Origin: an uncultured Pseudomonas sp.
Lineage (GTDB): Bacteria; Pseudomonadota; Gammaproteobacteria; Pseudomonadales; Pseudomonadaceae
Length of the DNA stretch: 6,517 nucleotides
Direction of reading: 5' to 3'
NCBI GenBank assembly: GCA_937863915.1
Contig: CALMID010000474.1
Span: 1 to 6,517 of the forward strand
In this document: piece by piece, positions 1 to 5,914 of the stretch
Numbering within the stretch: the stretch's first letter is position 1
Layout: every line of letters starts with the position of its first letter
Notes under the pieces: generated by a model
Told to the model about the DNA's origin: nothing
The model's input: the letters and a program-made list of their open reading frames with translations, nothing else
The model's database searches: none
Made by a program: the position numbers and the translations under genes

Positions 1-144
1 TCCGGCGAAAGCCTGGCGCTGATTGCCCAGCGCTATCAGGTCAGCCTGTCCTCCCTACGTTCGGCCAACAGCCTGCGCAGTGACAACATCCGTGCCGGTC
101 AGGTGCTGCAGATCCCGACCACCGCGCTGGCGGTTCAGCCATGA
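1..144 (+). CDS. amiB: N-acetylmuramoyl-L-alanine amidase AmiB, C-terminal LysM end (partial)
   Basis: Only the last 47 codons are present, open at the left edge and ending in TGA at 142-144. The translation begins [20 protein letters not shown] and runs to a LQIP motif, then a short tail (TTALAVQP). This is a nearly complete LysM peptidoglycan-binding module: a G-[ED]-[ST]-L start, an IAxRYxVS helix, an LRxxN core, and an IRxGQxLxIP end. LysM alone does not identify the enzyme. The assignment to AmiB, the periplasmic amidase that cuts the stem peptide from MurNAc during septal splitting, rests on its position immediately upstream of mutL, as in E. coli and Pseudomonas. The catalytic amidase domain would lie outside the window. 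The stop codon overlaps the mutL start (ATGA, 141-144), so translation of the two genes is probably coupled. Confidence 0.85.
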   Translation, partial: SGESLALIAQRYQVSLSSLRSANSLRSDNIRAGQVLQIPTTALAVQP

Positions 145-2015
145 CCGAGCTGCGCCGTATCCAGCTGCTCAGTCCGCGGCTGGCGAACCAGATTGCTGCC
201 GGCGAAGTGGTCGAGCGGCCCGCCTCGGTGGCCAAGGAGTTGCTGGAAAATTGCCTGGATGCCGGCGCAACCCGCATTGATGTGGACGTCGAACAGGGCG
301 GCATCAAGTTGCTGCGGGTGCGCGACGATGGTGGTGGTATTCCCGCCGATGACCTGCCGCTGGCACTCGCGCGTCACGCCACCAGCAAGATTCGAGATTT
401 GCAGGATCTGGAGGCTGTTAACAGTCTCGGTTTCCGCGGCGAAGCGTTGGCCTCGATCAGTTCGGTGTCGCGCCTGACGCTGACTTCGCGCACGCCGCAG
501 GCCAGCGAAGCCTGGCAGGTGGAAACCGAAGGCCGTGACATGGAGGCCCGCGTGCAGCCAGCGGCGCACCCGGTCGGTACCACGGTGGAAGTGCGTGACC
601 TGTTCTTCAATACCCCGGCGCGGCGCAAGTTCCTGCGCGCCGAGAAGACCGAGTTCGATCATCTGCAGGATGTGATCAAGAAGCTGGCGCTGGCCCGTTT
701 CGACGTGGCCTTTCATCTGCGCCACAACGGCAAGTCGGTGCTGGCGCTGCACGAGGCGCATGATGCCCAGGCGCGTGCGCGCCGCGTTGGCGCGGTCTGT
801 GGCACGGCGTTCCTTGAACAGGCGCTGCCCATCGAGATCGAGCGCAACGGCCTGCACCTGTGGGGCTGGGTCGGTTTGCCGACCTTCTCGCGCAGCCAGG
901 CGGATCTGCAGTATTTCTACGTCAATGGCCGCATGGTCCGCGACAAACTGGTCGCCCATGCGGTTCGCCAGGCCTATCGCGATGTGCTGTACAACGGTCG
1001 CCATCCTACCTTCGTGCTGTTCCTTGAGATCGATCCGGCGGTGGTGGATGTCAACGTGCATCCGACCAAGCATGAGGTGCGTTTTCGCGACAGCCGCATG
1101 GTGCATGATTTCCTCTACGGCACCCTGCATCGTGCGCTGGGCGAGGTGCGGCCGGAGGATCAGCTGGCGGCTCCGGCGGCTGTGACGCAGGTCGTTCGCG
1201 CCACGGGTCTTGAGGCCGGCGAATTCGGCCCGCAGGGCGAGATGAGTCTGGCCGCCAATCTGCTCGAACGTCCGACTGCCGAGCCGAGCTGGCGTCCTGT
1301 GGGTGGTTATCAGGCGCCGCGGGCGCAGCCGGCATTGCCGGTTGCAGAGGCCCAGGGGGCTTATCGCGAGTACTTTGCGCCGCTTGGTACTGCTGGTGCG
1401 GCATCGGCCTTGCCTGCTGAACAGGGTGATATTCCGCCGCTCGGCTATGCCCTGGCGCAGCTCAAGGGGGTGTATATCCTCGCCGAGAATGCCGTCGGCC
1501 TGGTGCTGGTGGACATGCATGCCGCCCATGAGCGCATCACCTACGAACGCCTGAAAACCGCCATGGCGTGCGAGGGGCTCAAGGGCCAACCGCTGCTGGT
1601 ACCCGAGTCGCTGGCGCTCAGCGAGCGCGAGGCCGATTGCGCCGAGGAGCATGCCGCCTGGTTTACCCGGCTGGGCTTTGAGCTGCAGCGCCTGGGTCAG
1701 GAAAGTCTGGCTATCCGGCAGATTCCGGCCTTGCTCAAACAGGCCGAAGCCAATCAGCTGGTGCGCGATGTGCTTGCCGATCTGCTCGAGTATGGTACCA
1801 GTGATCGCATCCAGGCTCACCTCAATGAGCTGTTGGCGACCATGGCCTGTCATGGCGCGGTGCGCGCCAATCGCCGTCTGACCTTGCCTGAGATGAATGG
1901 CCTGCTGCGCGACATGGAGCAGACCGAGCGTAGTGGTCAGTGCAATCATGGTCGCCCGACCTGGACCCAGCTGGGCATGGATGATCTGGACAAGCTGTTC
2001 CTGCGCGGTCGTTGA
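141..2015 (+). CDS. mutL: DNA mismatch repair protein MutL (endonuclease-type)
   Basis: The 624-residue product is the matchmaker of methyl-independent or methyl-directed mismatch repair. It couples MutS mismatch recognition to strand incision and UvrD unwinding. The N-terminal GHKL ATPase (about 1-335) shows the [16 protein letters not shown] opening, E33 and N37 (Mg/ATP residues in KELLEN), DDGGG at 62-66, HATSKI at 79-84, GFRGEAL at 97-103, and [10 protein letters not shown] at 155-164. An Ala/Pro-rich linker spans roughly 335-430. The C-terminal dimerisation domain carries [12 protein letters not shown] at 458-469, which fits the metal-binding DQHA(x)2E(x)4E endonuclease signature with Met for Gln, plus CNHGRP at 601-606 and a possible sliding-clamp motif QPLLVP at 483-488. 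E. coli MutL lacks the DQHA site. ATG 141 overlaps the amiB stop by 4 bases and has only a weak Shine-Dalgarno, which implies coupling. The length is normal for Pseudomonas. miaA follows after 23 bases. Confidence 0.98.
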   Translation: MTELRRIQLLSPRLANQIAAGEVVERPASVAKELLENCLDAGATRIDVDVEQGGIKLLRVRDDGGGIPADDLPLALARHATSKIRDLQDLEAVNSLGFRGEALASISSVSRLTLTSRTPQASEAWQVETEGRDMEARVQPAAHPVGTTVEVRDLFFNTPARRKFLRAEKTEFDHLQDVIKKLALARFDVAFHLRHNGKSVLALHEAHDAQARARRVGAVCGTAFLEQALPIEIERNGLHLWGWVGLPTFSRSQADLQYFYVNGRMVRDKLVAHAVRQAYRDVLYNGRHPTFVLFLEIDPAVVDVNVHPTKHEVRFRDSRMVHDFLYGTLHRALGEVRPEDQLAAPAAVTQVVRATGLEAGEFGPQGEMSLAANLLERPTAEPSWRPVGGYQAPRAQPALPVAEAQGAYREYFAPLGTAGAASALPAEQGDIPPLGYALAQLKGVYILAENAVGLVLVDMHAAHERITYERLKTAMACEGLKGQPLLVPESLALSEREADCAEEHAAWFTRLGFELQRLGQESLAIRQIPALLKQAEANQLVRDVLADLLEYGTSDRIQAHLNELLATMACHGAVRANRRLTLPEMNGLLRDMEQTERSGQCNHGRPTWTQLGMDDLDKLFLRGR

Positions 2016-2027
2016 GGCGTACGCGCC

Positions 2028-2032
2028 GGGAG
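2028..2032 (+). promoter_or_regulatory. Shine-Dalgarno of miaA (decides the start)
   Basis: GGGAG lies 6 bases before ATG 2039. An in-frame TTG at 2012, overlapping the mutL stop, would add nine residues (MRRTRREFC) but has no ribosome-binding site of its own, and the known MiaA N-terminus begins just before the P-loop. ATG 2039 is therefore the better start. Confidence 0.75.
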
Positions 2033-2038
2033 TTCTGC

Positions 2039-3010
2039 ATGTCTGCCTTGCCACCCGCCATCTTTCTCATGGGGCCGACCGCGGCCGGGAAAACCGATCT
2101 GGCCCTGGAGCTGGCGCGCTGCCTGCCGTGTGAACTGATCAGTGTCGATTCGGCGCTGATCTACCGGGGCATGGATATCGGTACGGCCAAGCCCGAAAAG
2201 AGCGTGCTGGCCGAGTTTCCCCATCGCCTGATCGATATTCGCGACCCGCTGGAGACCTATTCCGCCGCTGAGTTTCGCGCCGATGCCCTGGCGGCGATGG
2301 CCGAGATCAGTGCGCGCGGCAAGATTCCCCTGCTGGTCGGCGGCACCATGCTGTATTACAAGGCCCTGCTGGAAGGCCTGGCGGACATGCCCTCTGCCGA
2401 CGAAGCGGTGCGTCGCGAGATCGAGGCGCAGGCGGCAGCCCAGGGCTGGGCGGCCGTGCATGCCGAGCTGGCACGGGTTGATCCGCAGTCAGCGGCGCGG
2501 ATTCACCCCAATGACCCGCAGCGGCTGACCCGCGCGCTCGAAGTCTGGCGGGTGAGCGGGCTGAGCATGAGCGAGCATCGTTTGCGTCAGCTGCAGCAAA
2601 ATGCCGCCCTAGACGCGCCCGGCGCCGGGCAATTCCCTTATACTGTGGCGCAGCTGGCCATTGCGCCGCTCGATCGCCAGGTACTGCACGAGCGTATTGC
2701 ACGGCGTTTTCAGCTGATGCTGGAACAAGGCTTCGTAGAAGAAGTCGAAGCGTTGCGTCGGCGAGGTGACTTGCACGCCGCGTTGCCGTCTATTAGGGCA
2801 GTTGGCTATCGCCAGGCGTGGGATTACCTCGAAGGGCGCTTGACGCATGACGAGATGGCCGAGCGCGGCATCATCGCCACGCGGCAATTGGCCAAACGTC
2901 AGTTCACCTGGTTGCGCAGTTGGTCTGATGTGCACTGGCTGGACAGCCTGGCCGGCGACAATTTGTCTCGCACCTTGAAATACCTGGAGTCGGTCGCCAT
3001 ATTGGCCTGA
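2039..3010 (+). CDS. miaA: tRNA dimethylallyltransferase MiaA
   Basis: The 323-residue enzyme transfers a dimethylallyl group from DMAPP to N6 of A37 in tRNAs that read UNN codons. This is the first step towards (m)s2i6A, and it supports reading-frame maintenance and codon-anticodon stability in the cytoplasm. Visible motifs are the P-loop GPTAAGKT (12-19), [16 protein letters not shown] (37-52, with the catalytic Asp37), [20 protein letters not shown] (99-118), [14 protein letters not shown] (155-168), [14 protein letters not shown] (251-264) and [12 protein letters not shown] (282-293). The length matches the Pseudomonas enzyme. The gene starts 23 bases after mutL and is probably in the same transcript. 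Two oddities are a run of unusual codons at SIRAV (251-255) and a perfect 14-base palindrome within the variable stretch near residues 193-198. The last codons contain a sigma-32-like promoter for hfq. TGA at 3008-3010. Confidence 0.97.
   Translation: MSALPPAIFLMGPTAAGKTDLALELARCLPCELISVDSALIYRGMDIGTAKPEKSVLAEFPHRLIDIRDPLETYSAAEFRADALAAMAEISARGKIPLLVGGTMLYYKALLEGLADMPSADEAVRREIEAQAAAQGWAAVHAELARVDPQSAARIHPNDPQRLTRALEVWRVSGLSMSEHRLRQLQQNAALDAPGAGQFPYTVAQLAIAPLDRQVLHERIARRFQLMLEQGFVEEVEALRRRGDLHAALPSIRAVGYRQAWDYLEGRLTHDEMAERGIIATRQLAKRQFTWLRSWSDVHWLDSLAGDNLSRTLKYLESVAILA
2617..2630. repeat. Perfect 14-base GC palindrome inside miaA
   Basis: GCCCGGCGCCGGGC reads identically on both strands. It encodes part of the non-conserved DAPGAG linker between the tRNA-contacting insert and the PYTVAQLAI strand, so the protein does not demand it. 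It could be chance in GC-rich DNA. Confidence 0.6.
2974..3002 (+). promoter_or_regulatory. Sigma-32 (heat-shock)-type promoter for hfq, inside the end of miaA
   Basis: CTTGAAA (2974-2980) is an exact match to the sigma-32 -35 element. After a 14-base spacer comes CGCCATAT (2995-3002), which matches the CCCCATNT -10 element at every defined position except the second. The usual spacer range is about 11-16 bases. Transcription would start near 3009, at the miaA stop, giving an hfq leader of roughly 97 nt. Sigma-32 promoters for miaA and hfq have been mapped in the homologous E. coli region, so a heat-shock promoter here fits established biology. The -10 includes an ATA isoleucine codon, rare in Pseudomonas and the only ATA in miaA. 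Function is inferred from sequence. Confidence 0.65.
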
Positions 3011-3024
3011 AGACCTCGCCAGTT

Positions 3025-3055
3025 ACCGTCTATCCTTGGGGGTATGACGGTTTTT
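3025..3055 (+). terminator. Intrinsic-terminator-like hairpin between miaA and hfq
   Basis: ACCGTC (3025-3030) pairs perfectly with GACGGT (3046-3051). The stem continues inward after one bulged T (3045): 3031-3035 pairs with 3040-3044, including one G·U pair, and closes a TTGG loop (3036-3039). This gives 11 pairs in all. The right arm runs directly into TTTTT (3051-3055), and another TTTT follows at 3060-3063. This looks like a rho-independent terminator, perhaps partial, for transcripts arriving from mutL-miaA. It would also lie in the leader of any transcript from the sigma-32-like promoter just upstream. Confidence 0.6.
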
Positions 3056-3070
3056 GCTGTTTTCTAAAAT
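3044..3070 (+). promoter_or_regulatory. Possible sigma-70 promoter for hfq
   Basis: The AT-rich stretch 3051-3088 stands out in this GC-rich region. TAAAAT (3065-3070) matches 5 of 6 bases of TATAAT. ATGACG (3044-3049) matches 4 of 6 of TTGACA, with a short 15-base spacer. An alternative -10, AATAAT (3072-3077, 5 of 6), lacks a convincing -35. The proposed -35 lies in the right arm of the terminator-like hairpin. Transcripts would start near 3077, leaving a leader of about 29 nt. The location is sensible but the element is weak. Confidence 0.35.
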
Positions 3071-3090
3071 TAATAATGATGTTTTTCCTC

Positions 3091-3363
<273 letters not shown>

Positions 3364-3364
3364 C

Positions 3365-3370
3365 GGGAGG
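3365..3370 (+). promoter_or_regulatory. Shine-Dalgarno supporting the TTG start of hflX
   Basis: GGGAGG starts one base after the hfq stop codon and lies 5 bases before TTG 3376. It has no ATG or GTG in a suitable position and frame, so it supports the non-standard TTG start. Confidence 0.7.
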
Positions 3371-3375
3371 CTGAG

Positions 3376-4677
3376 TTGTTCTTCGAGCGCCCGGGTGGTG
3401 GTGAGCGGGCCATTCTGGTCCATCTGGATGGCCAGAATCCCGAGGTGAGCGAAGATCCTCAGGAGTTTCAAGAGTTGGCGCGCTCGGCGGGGGCGGAAAT
3501 TGCCTCCTTCGTCAGCGTGGCGCGCCAGCAGCACACCGCCAGGTACCTGATTGGCAGTGGCAAGGTTGATGAGCTGAGCCAGCTGGTCAAGGAAGCCGAA
3601 GCTGAGCTGGTCATCTTCAATCACACCTTGAGCCCCAGCCAGGAGCGCAACCTGGAGCGGGCGTTTGAGTGCCGTGTCCTTGACCGTACAGGCCTGATCC
3701 TCGATATCTTCGCCCAGCGCGCGCGTACCCATGAGGGCAAGCTTCAGGTTGAGCTGGCCCAGCTGGAACACATGAGTACCCGGCTGGTGCGTGGCTGGAC
3801 CCACCTGGAACGGCAGAAGGGCGGTATCGGCTTGCGCGGTCCGGGTGAAACCCAGCTGGAGACCGACCGCCGCCTGTTGCGTGTGCGTGTCCGCCAGATC
3901 AAACAGCGCCTGGAGAAGGTGCGCAGCCAGCGTGAGCAGGCCCGGCGCGGTCGCCGGCGGGCCGAGATTCCTGCGGTTTCCCTGGTGGGCTACACCAATG
4001 CCGGCAAGTCGACCCTGTTCAATGCGCTGACCACCTCCGAGGTGTACGCGGCCGACCAGTTGTTCGCCACACTTGATCCGACCCTACGCCGTCTGCAACT
4101 GGATGACCTGGGGCCGATCGTGCTGGCTGATACCGTGGGCTTCATCCGTCATTTGCCGCACAAGCTGGTGGAGGCTTTCCGCGCCACGCTCGAGGAGTCG
4201 AGCAACTCCGACCTGCTGCTGCATGTGATCGACGCGCATGAGCCTGAGCGCGATCAGCAGATCGAGCAGGTGCATGCGGTGCTGACTGAAATTGGCGCCC
4301 ACGAGCTGCCGATGCTCGAGGTGTACAACAAGCTCGATCTGCTTGACGGGATTGAGCCGCATATTCAGCGCGACGAGCAGGGCAGGCCGCTGCGAGTCTG
4401 GCTCTCGGCACGCGAAGGGCGTGGTCTGGAACTGCTCAAGCAGGCCGTGGCCGAGTTGCTCGGCGAGGATCTGTTCGTCGGTACCCTGTGTTTGCCGCAA
4501 AGCATGGGGCGTTTGCGCGCGCAGTGCTTTGCTCTGGGGGCGGTGCGGCACGAGGAGCATGATGAGCAGGGCAATATCCTGCTGGCGTTGCGTCTGCCGC
4601 GTAGCGAGATCAATCGCCTGGTCAGTCGCGAGGGCTGGCAGCCGGATGAGTTTCTTGCGCAACACACTTTGCAATGA
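3376..4677 (+). CDS. hflX: Ribosome-associated GTPase HflX
   Basis: The 433-residue HflX/Obg-type GTPase binds the 50S subunit and splits stalled or hibernating 70S ribosomes under stress such as heat. Despite its name, it is not the HflKC/FtsH regulator. The N-terminal HflX domain (about 1-195) includes LIGSGKVDEL (58-67), FNHTLSPSQERNLE (81-94), RTGLILDIFAQRARTHEGK (104-122), the family signature GGIGLRGPGETQLETDRR (149-166), and a basic helix to about 195. The G domain shows G1 GYTNAGKST (205-213), switch I LFATLDPT (229-236), G3 DTVGF (252-256), G4 NKLD (318-321) and G5 SA (344-345). A C-terminal domain runs from about 365 to 433. The start is TTG 3376, chosen because it fits the family N-terminus (MFFERPGGGERA) and follows a GGGAGG site. 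Only 12 bases separate it from hfq, so the two genes are almost certainly co-transcribed. Confidence 0.97.
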   Translation: MFFERPGGGERAILVHLDGQNPEVSEDPQEFQELARSAGAEIASFVSVARQQHTARYLIGSGKVDELSQLVKEAEAELVIFNHTLSPSQERNLERAFECRVLDRTGLILDIFAQRARTHEGKLQVELAQLEHMSTRLVRGWTHLERQKGGIGLRGPGETQLETDRRLLRVRVRQIKQRLEKVRSQREQARRGRRRAEIPAVSLVGYTNAGKSTLFNALTTSEVYAADQLFATLDPTLRRLQLDDLGPIVLADTVGFIRHLPHKLVEAFRATLEESSNSDLLLHVIDAHEPERDQQIEQVHAVLTEIGAHELPMLEVYNKLDLLDGIEPHIQRDEQGRPLRVWLSAREGRGLELLKQAVAELLGEDLFVGTLCLPQSMGRLRAQCFALGAVRHEEHDEQGNILLALRLPRSEINRLVSREGWQPDEFLAQHTLQ

Positions 4678-4694
4678 AAGCGGTCCGTTAGGTT

Positions 4695-4723
4695 TTGGCT
4701 TAACAGCGGGCATTCGATAGCAT
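4695..4723 (+). promoter_or_regulatory. Possible sigma-70 promoter for hflK-hflC
   Basis: TTGGCT (4695-4700, 4 of 6 matches to TTGACA) and TAGCAT (4718-4723, 4 of 6 to TATAAT) are separated by the ideal 17 bases. They lie in the 91-base gap between hflX and hflK, the largest gap after hfq. No terminator-like hairpin with a U-run is visible in this gap, so read-through from hflX is also expected. Confidence 0.35.
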
Positions 4724-4758
4724 GGCCGGCATTGCGACAGATGTCGGTTGAACAGGAT

Positions 4759-4764
4759 GGAGAG
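4759..4764 (+). promoter_or_regulatory. Shine-Dalgarno of hflK
   Basis: GGAGAG sits with its GGAG core 6 bases before ATG 4769. It favours this start over the in-frame TTG 4748 and ATG 4757, which lack a good site and would add residues (MNRMESA) outside the usual MAWNEPGG beginning. Confidence 0.75.
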
Positions 4765-4768
4765 CGCT

Positions 4769-5914
4769 ATGGCTTGGAATGAGCCGGGTGGCAACTCGAA
4801 TAATCAGGACCCATGGGGCGGCCGCAAGGGCGGTGGGCGTCAGGGGCCTCCGGATCTCGATGAGGCGTTCCGCAAACTGCAGGAAAGCCTTGGCGGTATC
4901 TTTGGTGGCGGCAAGCGCAGCAGCGGCGATAGCTCGGGCGGTGGCCTGGGCATGCTGGGCATTGGTCTGTTGCTGCTGTTGGCGCTGTGGCTGTGGAATG
5001 CCGTTTACATCGTCGACGAGCAGGAGCAGGCCGTGGTGCTGCGCTTCGGCAAGTACTACGAGACGGTCGGTCCGGGTCTGAACATCTACTTCCCGCCGAT
5101 CGATCGCAAGTTCCAGGAAAACGTCACCCGCGAGCGTTCCTACTCGATGACCGGGCAGATGCTCACCGAGGACGAGAATATCGTCGAAGTGCCGTTCACC
5201 ATTCAGTACAAGGTCAGCAAGCTGCAGGACTTCGTGCTCAATGTCGATCAGCCTGAGGTGAGTCTCAAGCATGCTACCGAGAGCGCGCTGCGCCATGTGG
5301 CCGGCTCGACCACCATGGATCAGGTGATTACCGAGGGGCGTGAGCGCATGTCCACCGAGGTGCGCGACCGCCTGCAGAGCTTCCTCAATACCTACGGCAC
5401 CGGCATCTCCGTGACTCAGGTGAACATCCAGCGCGCCACGGCTCCGGCTGAGGTCAAGGATGCCTTCGATGACGTGATTCGCGCCCGTGAAGACGAGCAG
5501 CGTGAGCGCAATCAGGCGGAAACCTATGCGAACGGCATCGTGCCGGAAGCCCGTGGTCAGGCTCAGCGCATCCTTGAGGAAGCCAGCGGCTACCGCGATG
5601 AGGTGGTGGCGCGCGCCGAGGGTGAGGCCGATCGCTTTACCAAGCTGGTCGCCGAGTACCGCAAGGCGCCGGAAGTGACTCGCGAGCGCCTGTATCTGGA
5701 CACCCTGCAGGAGGTGTATAGCAACACCAGCAAGGTGCTGGTGACCGGTGACAAGGGGCAGAACAATCTGCTGTATCTGCCGCTCGACAAGATGGCCAAT
5801 GCGTCCGCTGGCACTGCGTCCGCCGCTGCAGGCAATGCGGTATCGCCCGATATCGGCGCGCGTATCAGTCAGGAAGTACAGCAGCGTGAGCTGCGCGTGA
5901 GGGAGGCCCGCTGA
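4769..5914 (+). CDS. hflK: SPFH membrane protein HflK, FtsH-associated
   Basis: The 381-residue protein is an inner-membrane SPFH/prohibitin-family member. With HflC it forms a large periplasmic cage around the FtsH AAA+ protease and modulates degradation of membrane and regulatory substrates. The N-terminal cytoplasmic segment (1-59) is rich in Gly, Asn and Asp (MAWNEPGGNSNNQDPWGG), as is typical of HflK. One transmembrane helix follows (about 60-82, LGMLGIGLLLLLALWLWNAV). The SPFH domain covers about 83-260 (EQAVVLRFGKYYETVGPGLN, IQYKVS, and ISVTQVNIQRATAPAEV near 213-229). A charged helix with coiled-coil character covers about 230-310. The C-terminal tail, after the LLYLPLDKM motif, is Ala-rich and polar. 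ATG 4769 matches the family start. The stop overlaps the hflC start by one base (TGATG), which fits co-translation of the two partners. Confidence 0.97.
   Translation: MAWNEPGGNSNNQDPWGGRKGGGRQGPPDLDEAFRKLQESLGGIFGGGKRSSGDSSGGGLGMLGIGLLLLLALWLWNAVYIVDEQEQAVVLRFGKYYETVGPGLNIYFPPIDRKFQENVTRERSYSMTGQMLTEDENIVEVPFTIQYKVSKLQDFVLNVDQPEVSLKHATESALRHVAGSTTMDQVITEGRERMSTEVRDRLQSFLNTYGTGISVTQVNIQRATAPAEVKDAFDDVIRAREDEQRERNQAETYANGIVPEARGQAQRILEEASGYRDEVVARAEGEADRFTKLVAEYRKAPEVTRERLYLDTLQEVYSNTSKVLVTGDKGQNNLLYLPLDKMANASAGTASAAAGNAVSPDIGARISQEVQQRELRVREAR
5901..5906 (+). promoter_or_regulatory. Shine-Dalgarno of hflC within hflK
   Basis: GGGAGG near the 3' end of hflK lies 7 bases before ATG 5914. It provides direct initiation in addition to coupling through the overlapping TGATG. 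Confidence 0.75.

Noticed and set aside
657..677. Imperfect inverted repeat GATCA...TGATC in mutL
   Set aside because: It is short and imperfect, and lies in conserved coding sequence for the [11 protein letters not shown] segment; it is best explained by chance.
813..834. Second sigma-32-like site in mutL (CTTGAAC ... GCCCATCG)
   Set aside because: The spacer is only 7 bases, too short for sigma-32 promoters, and it lies far from any gene start.
2012..2038. TTG start for miaA overlapping the mutL stop (TTGA)
   Set aside because: It has no Shine-Dalgarno and would add a basic stretch absent from the usual MiaA N-terminus. ATG 2039 has GGGAG at good spacing.
135..2054. A 639-codon open frame on the minus strand covering all of mutL, with similar long minus-strand frames opposite hfq/hflX (3124-3804) and hflK (4700-5929)
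   Set aside because: These frames are exactly in codon register with the sense genes, so an antisense stop needs a sense TTA, CTA or TCA codon. Those codons are rare in GC-rich Pseudomonas. The open frames are therefore a by-product of codon use; the translations show no recognisable domain.
3041..3058. Sigma-54-like -24/-12 element before hfq (GG ... TTGCT)
   Set aside because: The distance between the GG and GC dinucleotides is 13 bases rather than the near-invariant 10, and the -24 flank does not match TGGCAC.
4748..4768. Upstream in-frame TTG 4748 or ATG 4757 as the hflK start
   Set aside because: There is no ribosome-binding site before them. GGAG at 4759-4762 serves ATG 4769, whose product starts like known HflK.
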